From Sulfidibacterium sp046706345 (GTDB lineage: Bacteria; Bacteroidota; Bacteroidia; Bacteroidales; F082), in NCBI GenBank assembly GCA_046706345.1, contig JBJKPL010000156.1, positions 1-12,314 of the forward strand: a stretch of 12,314 nt of DNA, in the 5' to 3' direction. Position numbers and translations under genes: made by a program. Below the pieces are notes generated by a model, which saw only the letters and a program-made list of their open reading frames with translations, had not been told where the DNA came from and did no database searches. Numbering within the stretch: position 1 is the stretch's first letter; the number at the start of each line of letters is the position of its first letter. Of this stretch, positions 1 to 6,096 are shown one piece after another.

Positions 1-308
1 GCTTGGGGTGAAGACAAGCCAAATTCAATTTTCACCTCGTCGTCATCCACACTCACGAGATTGACCTTCTGATCATTTACGTCCTCAACCTTTTGAACGA
101 CTTGATAATTAAAGTCCCCTACTCTCATGGATTTACGATGAAAGGCCATGACTTTGGGAAGCCCGTAAATGACCGGAGTAAAAAATTCCAGCAGCCGGCC
201 ATCGTTCAATGCGCTGATCATGATCTCGTAGCTAATCCCGTTGAAATCACCATGGGTGATGGCAACTCGGATCTTTTCTCTGTTTTCGTGCCTGGCTTGC
301 GTCATCAT
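1..308 (-). CDS. pdxA: PdxA, 4-hydroxythreonine-4-phosphate dehydrogenase (N-terminal part, cut by window edge)
   Basis: About 102 codons are visible, reading from the ATG at 308 toward the left edge with no stop; the family is usually about 330-360 residues, so roughly two thirds lie outside. The translation starts MMTQARHENREK and then IRVAITHGDFNGISYEIMI, which matches the N-terminal strand and glycine-rich turn of PdxA (commonly GxxxGDxxGIGPE). The following stretch FFTPVIYGLPKVMAFHRK matches the Bacteroidota version of the family. PdxA oxidises 4-hydroxythreonine 4-phosphate with NAD in the DXP-dependent pathway to pyridoxal phosphate, in the cytoplasm. The metal-binding histidines are beyond the window, so catalytic competence cannot be judged. 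Two adjacent ATGs (308 and 305) could both serve as start. A -7 element lies 17 nt upstream, so the gene is probably transcribed separately from the B12 operon behind it. Confidence 0.88.
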   Translation of the reverse strand, partial: MMTQARHENREKIRVAITHGDFNGISYEIMISALNDGRLLEFFTPVIYGLPKVMAFHRKSMRVGDFNYQVVQKVEDVNDQKVNLVSVDDDEVKIEFGLSSPQ

Positions 309-518
309 GGATAATAAATTCCTGGCAAAGGTATTATTTTCTATGGCAACTTATCGCTCGGGCCCATGGCTTTGCAAAAAATTTACCCAGGAATATACGG
401 TTCATTTTTGCACCAACACCCGCTTCCGCTATGAGTATTCAGAAAAACCGGATCCTTCACTACAGAAGCGCTCTGCTATTTAGATGCCGCAGATTGCCGC
501 CAGGAAAAGGGCGGTAAA
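309..518. other. Intergenic region between the B12 operon and pdxA
   Basis: This 210-bp stretch separates the end of the btuG-like gene from the pdxA start, both on the minus strand. It holds the candidate pdxA -7 element near its pdxA end. It also holds a small inverted repeat, CCGCC/GGCGG at 497-501 and 510-514, just past the btuG stop codon. That hairpin has no following T tract, so it is at best a weak terminator. Short open frames here show no recognisable protein. Confidence 0.5.
326..333 (-). promoter_or_regulatory. Candidate -7 promoter element for pdxA
   Basis: On the minus strand this reads TACCTTTG followed by C, a full match to the Bacteroidota sigma-70 -7 consensus TAnnTTTG. It ends 17 nt before the pdxA ATG, implying a leader of roughly 10 nt. 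No convincing -33 TTG is present at the usual 19-21 nt distance. The match is visible in the sequence; promoter activity is inferred. Confidence 0.5.
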
Positions 519-1616
519 CTATTTAAAACAAAAACCACCCGGTATGATGCCGGCGGTGAGACTGTCCTGAACCTGCCCAGCCGGCGAATAGACATACACT
601 TCCCCGCTGTGTGAATAATCTTTGGCATCCGAAACATAAATCGTACCGTTGCCGGGATCGACGCCCAGTGCGTAAAAACTCCGGTTGTCCTGAGGGATCA
701 CCGGCAGGGCTGGAAGGTTCTGATCGCTGATGGACATGGCGTAAACCCCGGGCGATGAAATGGTCGTACCGTAGGCCGAAGGCTTGAGAAAATACAGGGT
801 GTCACCGGAAGGATTCAGGCACAGGCCTGTGGGAGAGGCAGCCATTTCGGGGAAGGTGAAGGTCTTCATCACCTGTCTGGTTTTGGCATCAATTTCAGTC
901 AGGGCAGCGTTCACCTGTCCGTAAGGACTCCCGCTGTAACCGCCATCCGACAAAACCCAAAGATGATCGTTTTTGTCCAGGACCATGGTGTTGGGCTGCT
1001 TCGTTACCGTGATGGAATCGACCACCTGATCGGTATTCGTATTGACAACAAGGATCTTATCGTCGTAAGACCAGCTGTTCACAAACGCCAGACCGTTGTA
1101 TAGCACCACCTGTTCCGAAGTATGTTGTGTAAAATCCGGGTTGTGATTGTCGATGTTGATCGAGTCGGTGATCTGCATGGTTTTTGGATTCACCACCTGG
1201 ATGGTCTTCGAATACATATCGGTGACATAGGCTTTGCTATCGCTGATAAAGCACATGTTTCGCGGCGAGGTAAAACCGGTGATCTTTCCCACATACTGAA
1301 AGGTATTTTCATTGATGATATAGATCTTGCCTGAATTATTTACCACGATGTATCCCAGCGAATCCCTGGTAACCATAGAATTGGCCACATCGCCCAACGG
1401 CAAGCCATTGGTACCATAAAAAACATTGTTGATCACCGTTTTGGCCACCGGATCATAATACGACAACGAGGAATTCCCGTAACCGAAATTGCCCTGATTG
1501 ATGATGAAAACATCGTGTCCCTTCTTATTTTCATGAAGCGGTGACGACGTGGTGTTCTTCATGCATGAAGAAAGCACAAACACACTGATAATCAATAAAA
1601 GTATTCCTTTTTTCAT
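519..1616 (-). CDS. btuG: BtuG-like cobalamin-binding surface lipoprotein (DUF5074 / YncE-type beta-propeller)
   Basis: This 365-residue protein begins with a lipoprotein signal, MKKGILLLIISVFVLSSC, with lipobox LSSC and the lipidated cysteine at residue 18. The rest is a series of repeated strands of the YncE/surface-layer beta-propeller type, for example YIVVNNSGKIYIIN, KAYVTDMYSKTIQVVN and LAFVNSWSYDDKILVVN. The opening block FIINQGNFGYGNSSLSYYDP is typical of the DUF5074 family. In Bacteroides, a beta-propeller lipoprotein encoded beside btuB (BtuG) binds vitamin B12 very tightly at the cell surface and passes it to BtuB. Here the gene starts 4 nt after the btuB stop, behind a cobalamin riboswitch, so the same role is inferred. 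The residues after Cys18 (MKNTTSS) are not acidic, unlike the best-known surface-export signals, so surface exposure rests on family and context. Cobalamin binding itself cannot be read from the sequence. Confidence 0.78.
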   Translation of the reverse strand: MKKGILLLIISVFVLSSCMKNTTSSPLHENKKGHDVFIINQGNFGYGNSSLSYYDPVAKTVINNVFYGTNGLPLGDVANSMVTRDSLGYIVVNNSGKIYIINENTFQYVGKITGFTSPRNMCFISDSKAYVTDMYSKTIQVVNPKTMQITDSINIDNHNPDFTQHTSEQVVLYNGLAFVNSWSYDDKILVVNTNTDQVVDSITVTKQPNTMVLDKNDHLWVLSDGGYSGSPYGQVNAALTEIDAKTRQVMKTFTFPEMAASPTGLCLNPSGDTLYFLKPSAYGTTISSPGVYAMSISDQNLPALPVIPQDNRSFYALGVDPGNGTIYVSDAKDYSHSGEVYVYSPAGQVQDSLTAGIIPGGFCFK

Positions 1617-1620
1617 AAAG

Positions 1621-3603
1621 CTAAAAATGATACGTTAATAACAGCATGTAATTCCGTCCCGGCATCGGCCGCTGCAGAACAGAACGGTACTGTTCGTTGA
1701 ACAAATTGAAAATTTTTAATTGTAATGCGATGGTTTTCTTCCCCCGGGTCCATCGTTTCCCGAGGTATAAGTCGTTCATAAAATAGGGCCCCAGCCTGTC
1801 GCGGGCGGTCACTTCATCGGTGGAGGTCGTAAAGCGTTCCGAGTAGGAATGATTGATCCAGGAGAGGAAATAATGCTCCAGGCTGAAGTTGACCAGGACA
1901 TTGCCCGAATGCAGCGGAACAAAAGGGATCTGTTTTCCGACGGCATCGGATCCCCAGCGGGCTGCATCCCCCCGGTTGATACTTTTGGTAAAGGCATAAT
2001 CACCTTTAAAGGTCACTTTCAGCTTCCGGAGGGCGAAAGCCAGCATCAGATGGGCCTCCAAGCCACTGGAAACCACCCGACGGATATTTTGCGGCGACCA
2101 GTAGCCCATGGGGCTCGGGATCCAAAGGATCCAGTGGTTGATGTTGTTGTAAAAAGCCGTCACACCCAACCGGCTTTTCAATTTATTCCCCGGTAAGGAA
2201 ACGGTGATTCCCAGCTCTGAGTTGAGGCCCTCTTCCGGCAGCAGCCGCGGATTTCCGCCGGGTTGCCAGTAAAGGTCATTCAGATCGGGGACATGATAGT
2301 TCCGGGCGATATTTCCATGTAGCAGGATCCTCTTGTGCCGGTCCGGTCTCCAGTCAAATCCGAAATAAGGGATTAGGGGAACCGCTACTCCATCAATCCA
2401 ATCCTGGCGAAGCAATACCATGGCCGATAGTCGGTGGGTCACCTGCTGTTGCCACGAAACCATGATCCCCGGGGCACTCCGGAACCGATCATAACCGGTA
2501 CGATTTACCGTATCCCGGGTGAGAACATGATAATAATTGAAGTTTGCCGCCGCCTTCACCAGGGTATTCCGGAAGGGTTGAAACCGATATTCCGCCTTGT
2601 TGAAAAAACCATAAACATCGGACTTAGAATACATTGCATTAAAATACCCGTCCCCGTAAACCCTGTTACGAATGCTGTATATCATTTTTTCGGCATTCAG
2701 ACCGCTTTGCAAGGTAACCATCCCCTTTTTGGTAGCCAGGAAATATTTTATCACGGCACGGTGGGTCCGGTCTCGCTGCCGCGAAAGGTTGGCGTTATCG
2801 CTGCCTTCGTAGGTGCTGAGCCGTGGGATGGCACGATCCGAATACTGAAACCAGTAATGCAGTTCGAGCCGCCCGTTTTTGCCCAAACGAAACCCCAGGC
2901 TCTGCATCATGCCTTCCAGCAGATATTCAGCATGTTGGTTTCGCTGACGGGGATATATATAGGCACCTGTTACGGGATTGATGTTGGCGATTTCATGGTT
3001 CATAAAAGGGAAATCATTTTTCGAACGATTGTATTTAACCCGGGTAGAAGACTGGATTTTTCCCATTTCTTTTTCAAGATGCAGGAATTCATTCCAGGTG
3101 CTGAAGCTGCCATATCCCGAAAGGAGCGTTCCCTGCCATTTCGGGGTCCATGTCAAATTGTCGTTCAGGCTGATGCTGCCGCCCAGGGCCCCGGGGCCGT
3201 CCACCAGCGAGCTGGCCCCTGGGCTGAGGCTGATATGATCCATCAGATACACGGGGAGCTGCGAGAAATCCACCTGTCCCAACATAGGGGATTGCAGGCT
3301 CATCCCGTTCCAGTAAACCTGGGTATGGGAAGGTGCAGTACCGCGAAAAGAAACGGTGGACAGGGCCCCGCGGCCTTCCTGTTTTACAAATACCGTTGAG
3401 AACCGGCTCAGCAGGTCTGACAGCGAAGCATCCGTCTCGCGTTGCATGACGAGGGTGTCGATGCGCTGCCTCGAAACACCGGATTGTTCCAACTGTCGTA
3501 CAGTCTTTACCTCCACTTCCGGAATGGCCACGGTATCGGGAACCATCTGGCCAAAAGCCGAAGTAAAACCAAGCAGTAAAAAAAGCAAAGCCCAAATTCT
3601 CAT
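1621..3603 (-). CDS. btuB: BtuB-like TonB-dependent vitamin B12 outer-membrane receptor
   Basis: This 660-residue protein has a signal peptide (MRIWALLFLLLGFTSAFGQ). A plug domain spans about residues 45-150, with the hallmark blocks LSDLLSRFSTVFVKQEGRGALSTVSFRG (about 61-88), HTQVYWNGMSLQSPMLGQVDFSQLP and GPGALGGSISLND. A 22-strand-type barrel fills the rest and ends in the typical aromatic-terminated strand LLLTYHF. The length is normal for BtuB, and there is no carboxypeptidase-like N-terminal domain of the SusC kind. A TonB box probably lies near residues 26-34. The protein would import cobalamin across the outer membrane using TonB energy. Substrate assignment rests mainly on the cobalamin riboswitch upstream and the btuG-like partner 4 nt downstream; without them only 'TonB-dependent receptor' could be said. 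The inner-membrane BtuCDF transporter is not in this window. Confidence 0.88.
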   Translation of the reverse strand: MRIWALLFLLLGFTSAFGQMVPDTVAIPEVEVKTVRQLEQSGVSRQRIDTLVMQRETDASLSDLLSRFSTVFVKQEGRGALSTVSFRGTAPSHTQVYWNGMSLQSPMLGQVDFSQLPVYLMDHISLSPGASSLVDGPGALGGSISLNDNLTWTPKWQGTLLSGYGSFSTWNEFLHLEKEMGKIQSSTRVKYNRSKNDFPFMNHEIANINPVTGAYIYPRQRNQHAEYLLEGMMQSLGFRLGKNGRLELHYWFQYSDRAIPRLSTYEGSDNANLSRQRDRTHRAVIKYFLATKKGMVTLQSGLNAEKMIYSIRNRVYGDGYFNAMYSKSDVYGFFNKAEYRFQPFRNTLVKAAANFNYYHVLTRDTVNRTGYDRFRSAPGIMVSWQQQVTHRLSAMVLLRQDWIDGVAVPLIPYFGFDWRPDRHKRILLHGNIARNYHVPDLNDLYWQPGGNPRLLPEEGLNSELGITVSLPGNKLKSRLGVTAFYNNINHWILWIPSPMGYWSPQNIRRVVSSGLEAHLMLAFALRKLKVTFKGDYAFTKSINRGDAARWGSDAVGKQIPFVPLHSGNVLVNFSLEHYFLSWINHSYSERFTTSTDEVTARDRLGPYFMNDLYLGKRWTRGKKTIALQLKIFNLFNEQYRSVLQRPMPGRNYMLLLTYHF

Positions 3604-3900
3604 TTCAAATCATCTGTTCGCGAAACACAAAGTCCCGCCACCGGAATGCTCCGGAAAAAAATTCACAGTAATCAAACCCCGTTTGAAATGATTGTTATAG
3701 AAAGGTTCCGGCGGATGAATACAGTCTTAAAGGCAGGTTCCGGAAAACCGCAAAAAAGTCAACTATTTTCATTCAAAATCCTCGAGTTAAACATTACAAA
3801 AATTAAAACCTAACTTTGGTAAGCCAACCTGGAATAAAAGGGGGAAGAAAAAGGTTTTTCCTCCAGCTTTTCCTCCGAAAGCTTCGAAAACAATAATAAA
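3604..3900 (-). promoter_or_regulatory. Long leader between the cobalamin aptamer and btuB (expression platform region)
   Basis: About 300 nt separate the aptamer from the btuB ATG, with no recognisable gene. Just after the aptamer the minus strand carries GGAGGAAAA twice (3868-3876 and 3856-3864). The second copy sits in a 10-bp stem (3855-3864 with 3843-3852, one G-U pair) followed by a short TTTT run. The first copy lies partly in the loop of another hairpin, AGCTTT/AAAGCT (3878-3883 with 3865-3870). These overlapping pairings look like a possible switch, but the T run is weak for a terminator. Nearer btuB are short inverted repeats TCAAAC/GTTTGA (3672-3686) and CCGGA/TCCGG (3641-3654), and a 25-codon open frame (3695-3772, minus). 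How the riboswitch controls btuB cannot be settled from this. Confidence 0.5.
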
Positions 3901-4050
3901 GGTAGGTCTTCCGGCTCGTTGCATTTTTGGCAGCCTTCCCATCCCGACGGATCGGAACAGTGGCGTGGGTTACCAAAAACCTTGTTACAACTTACGGCTG
4001 CGGGGACAGCTCCTGTTTTTCACAGGATTCCCTTGACCTTTATCGTAGGC
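3901..4050 (-). ncRNA. Cobalamin riboswitch controlling btuB-btuG
   Basis: Read on the minus strand, the region carries the conserved blocks of the cobalamin aptamer in order. AAAGGTCAAGGGAAT is the 5' side of P1 plus the GGGAA core. CTGTCCCCGCAGCCGTAAG is the core CCCCGC block. CGCCACTG (around 3958-3964) and GGGAAGGC follow. The B12 box AGCCGGAAGACCTACC (3901-3916) closes the aptamer. The outer helix P1 can form between AGGTC (4035-4039) and GACCT (3904-3908). The RNA would bind adenosylcobalamin or a related cobalamin and shut off expression of the uptake operon when B12 is plentiful. A -7 element directly precedes it, so the aptamer begins almost at the transcription start. Aptamer identity is very secure; which cobalamin form it prefers is not visible. 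Confidence 0.95.
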
Positions 4051-4057
4051 AAATATA
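4050..4057 (-). promoter_or_regulatory. Candidate -7 promoter element for the riboswitch-btuB-btuG transcript
   Basis: The minus strand reads TATATTTG followed by C, matching TAnnTTTG. It lies immediately upstream of the riboswitch 5' end, so transcription would start within a few bases of the aptamer, as expected. A -33 element is not evident. Confidence 0.55.
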
Positions 4058-4168
4058 GACAATAAATTACAGGTTGGGATTAACCGGGCAGAAATTCAAA
4101 CAAAACCCACCCAGCTTCCTGAGAAACAGGAAAATAATTTTTCTTATCTTAGATTCAAATAGAAATGA

Positions 4169-4176
4169 TATTTTTG
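4169..4176 (+). promoter_or_regulatory. Candidate -7 promoter element for the thioredoxin-like gene
   Basis: TATTTTTG followed by C matches the Bacteroidota -7 consensus. It lies 27 nt before the ATG at 4204, giving a predicted leader of about 20 nt. There is no clear -33 TTG. It is divergent from the btuB promoter about 110 bp away. Confidence 0.55.
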
Positions 4177-4203
4177 CGCCGCTTTTGATAATAATTCACA
4201 GTC

Positions 4204-4539
4204 ATGAAAAACGAACTGGAGACATTGGAACAAATGGAGGGCATCATCCGAAACGAAACCGCGCTGATCCTGTATTTTTACAACGACCACTGCGCTCCCT
4301 GCATCAGCTTACGGCCGAAGGTGATCGCCATGGTGGAGGAAGATTTTCCGGAAATGAAACTGGCATTCATCAATTCCGAAAAACATCCGGAGTTGCCGGC
4401 GAAGTTCAACATCTTTGCAAATCCGACCCTTGTTTTATTTTTCGAAGGCCGCGAATACCGGCGTGAAAGCAAGTATATCTCTATTCCTCAGCTGATGGAA
4501 GAAATTGCCCGCCCGTATAATTTGATCTTTGAAGATTGA
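4204..4539 (+). CDS. Small thioredoxin-fold protein with a CAPC redox motif
   Basis: This 111-residue protein has a single thioredoxin domain and no signal peptide or membrane segment, so it should be cytoplasmic. The central strand LILYFYND leads into the redox motif C30-A-P-C33, preceded by His29. The cis-proline loop NPT is at about 73-75, followed by LVLFFEG and a final helix. Thioredoxins use this cysteine pair to reduce disulfides in client proteins. CAPC differs from the canonical CGPC, which usually shifts redox potential, so it is better called thioredoxin-like than TrxA. The C-terminus IARPYNLIFED extends slightly past the usual domain end. The gene is monocistronic: it diverges from the B12 operon and converges on hutH with only 17 nt between stop codons. 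The client protein is unknown. Confidence 0.88.
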   Translation: MKNELETLEQMEGIIRNETALILYFYNDHCAPCISLRPKVIAMVEEDFPEMKLAFINSEKHPELPAKFNIFANPTLVLFFEGREYRRESKYISIPQLMEEIARPYNLIFED

Positions 4540-4556
4540 CAGATAGAGGCCGTAGG

Positions 4557-6077
4557 TTATAGCCCCGGCATCAGGGCATCCGGAAGTTCATATTCCACCT
4601 CACGCAGGAAAGCAATGGATTTTTCAATCTCATCATGCATGATCTTATCCTCGTTGATAAAGGACACCCGTTTTCTGTATTGACTCACAAAATCCTCCAG
4701 GTAAGGTGCTGATTTCATCGGCCTTCTGAACTCCAGTGCCTGAGCGGCATTGAATAACTCGATGGCGAGAATTTTTTCCAGGTTCATCACCACGCGAAAG
4801 GCTTTCGTCGCCGCATTGGCACCCATGCTCACATGGTCCTCCTGGCCTTGCGAGGAAATGATGGAATCCACCGACGCGGGGGTACAAAGCTGCTTGTTCT
4901 GGCTCACGATAGAGGCCGCGGTATATTGCGGGATCATGAAACCGGAGTTAATACCCGGATTGGCCACCAGGAATGGTGGCAGTCCGCGGCTGCCGTTGAT
5001 GAGCTGATACGTTCTCCTTTCGGAGATGTTGCCCAGCTCTGCGACCGCGATGGCCAGAAAATCCAACACCAGCGCCAGCGGCTGCCCATGGAAATTCCCG
5101 CCCGAGATGATCCGGTCTTCATCGGGGAAAACCGTTGGATTGTCGGTTACCGCATTGATCTCGTTCGACAACACCGAGGCCACATAATTCACGGCATCTT
5201 TGGTGGCGCCATGAACCTGCGGTATGCAACGGAAAGAATAAGGATCCTGAACATGGACTTTATTCTGCCGGATCAGGTCGCTGCCTTCCAGCAGCATCCT
5301 GAAACGGGACGCCGTCTGTTGTTGTCCCCGATGTGGCCTGACGGTATGCAGTCCTTCATAGAAAGGTTCAATCCTTCCGTCGAAAGCGTCCAGCGACAGG
5401 GCACCGATGATGTCGGCCATATCCGAAAGTCGGAAGACTTTCAGCACCGACCACACCCCGTATGCCGACATGAACTGCGTTCCGTTCAGCAGCGCCAGTC
5501 CTTCCTTTGACTGCAGTTTGATGGGCTCCCAGTTCATTTCCTCGAGCACCTCGGAAGCCTCCCTGCGTCGTCCCTGATAATACACCTTGCCTTTTCCGAG
5601 CAAGGGCAGCGACATGTGCGCCAACGGGGCCAGGTCGCCCGAAGCACCCAAAGAGCCGAGCTGGTAAACTACCGGTGTGATATCATGGTTGTAAAACGCC
5701 ACCAGCCGTTCGACGGTCCTGAGCTGAACGCCGGAATAACCAAATGAAAAAGCCTGGATCTTCAACAGCATCATCAATTTCACGATCTCGGGAGGTACCT
5801 CTTCGCCTGTACCGCTGGCATGCGACATCACCAGGTTTTCCTGTAACCGCCCCAGATCATGGTTGGAGATACTTTTGTTATAGAGTGCCCCGAAACCGGT
5901 ATTAATACCGTAAATTGGTTCCTTGCTTTCCCCGATCTTCTGATCGAGATAGGCACGGCATTTTTCAATGCTGCTTCTGGCTTCTTCGGAAAGTTTGAGT
6001 TTTAACTCTTTTTTTACAATGTCAAAAACTTCTTTAAATGTCAGTTTTTTATGGTCGATAGCGTGATAATTGTCCAT
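4557..6077 (-). CDS. hutH: HutH, histidine ammonia-lyase
   Basis: This 506-residue protein belongs to the MIO-cofactor ammonia-lyase family and has the usual length. The cofactor triad Ala145-Ser146-Gly147 sits in GSLGASGDLAPLAH. Other family active-site residues are present: Tyr56 (YGINTGFG), Asn198, Gln277 and Tyr280 (QDPYSFR), Arg283, Phe329, and the Glu in GQEDHVSMG near 413. Substrate choice in this family depends on the pair after NLVM; here it is Ser85-His86, as in histidine lyases and unlike phenylalanine lyases. The enzyme would convert histidine to urocanate and ammonia, the first step of histidine breakdown. Its usual partners hutU, hutI and ftcD or hutG are absent from the window. 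The gene starts 15 nt after hisS and is probably cotranscribed with it. A tyrosine- or phenylalanine-specific lyase is less likely but not excluded. Confidence 0.9.
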   Translation of the reverse strand: MDNYHAIDHKKLTFKEVFDIVKKELKLKLSEEARSSIEKCRAYLDQKIGESKEPIYGINTGFGALYNKSISNHDLGRLQENLVMSHASGTGEEVPPEIVKLMMLLKIQAFSFGYSGVQLRTVERLVAFYNHDITPVVYQLGSLGASGDLAPLAHMSLPLLGKGKVYYQGRRREASEVLEEMNWEPIKLQSKEGLALLNGTQFMSAYGVWSVLKVFRLSDMADIIGALSLDAFDGRIEPFYEGLHTVRPHRGQQQTASRFRMLLEGSDLIRQNKVHVQDPYSFRCIPQVHGATKDAVNYVASVLSNEINAVTDNPTVFPDEDRIISGGNFHGQPLALVLDFLAIAVAELGNISERRTYQLINGSRGLPPFLVANPGINSGFMIPQYTAASIVSQNKQLCTPASVDSIISSQGQEDHVSMGANAATKAFRVVMNLEKILAIELFNAAQALEFRRPMKSAPYLEDFVSQYRKRVSFINEDKIMHDEIEKSIAFLREVEYELPDALMPGL

Positions 6078-6079
6078 TT

Positions 6080-6096
6080 TATCTGTTATCTGTTAT
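6080..6096 (-). repeat. Short tandem repeat at the hisS-hutH junction
   Basis: The 7-bp unit TATCTGT (plus strand) occurs twice in a row, plus a partial TAT. It spans the hisS stop codon and the 15-nt gap before the hutH start. It sits where a ribosome initiating on hutH would bind, so a change in unit number would alter spacing. With only two units it may be chance. Confidence 0.4.

Noticed and set aside
497..514. Hairpin after the btuG-like gene as a transcription terminator
   Set aside because: The stem is only 5 bp with an 8-nt loop and no T tract follows, so it was not listed as a terminator.
2434..3399. Long plus-strand open frame of 321 codons opposite btuB
   Set aside because: It is fully antisense to btuB, shows no recognisable domain or plausible start context, and its composition follows from btuB codon use.
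3089..3595. Minus-strand open frame of 168 codons in another frame of btuB
   Set aside because: It overlaps the signal peptide and plug domain of btuB, which are clearly coding in the other frame.
4833..5510. Plus-strand open frame of 225 codons opposite hutH
   Set aside because: It is a shadow of the intact hutH gene, with no motif or promoter of its own.
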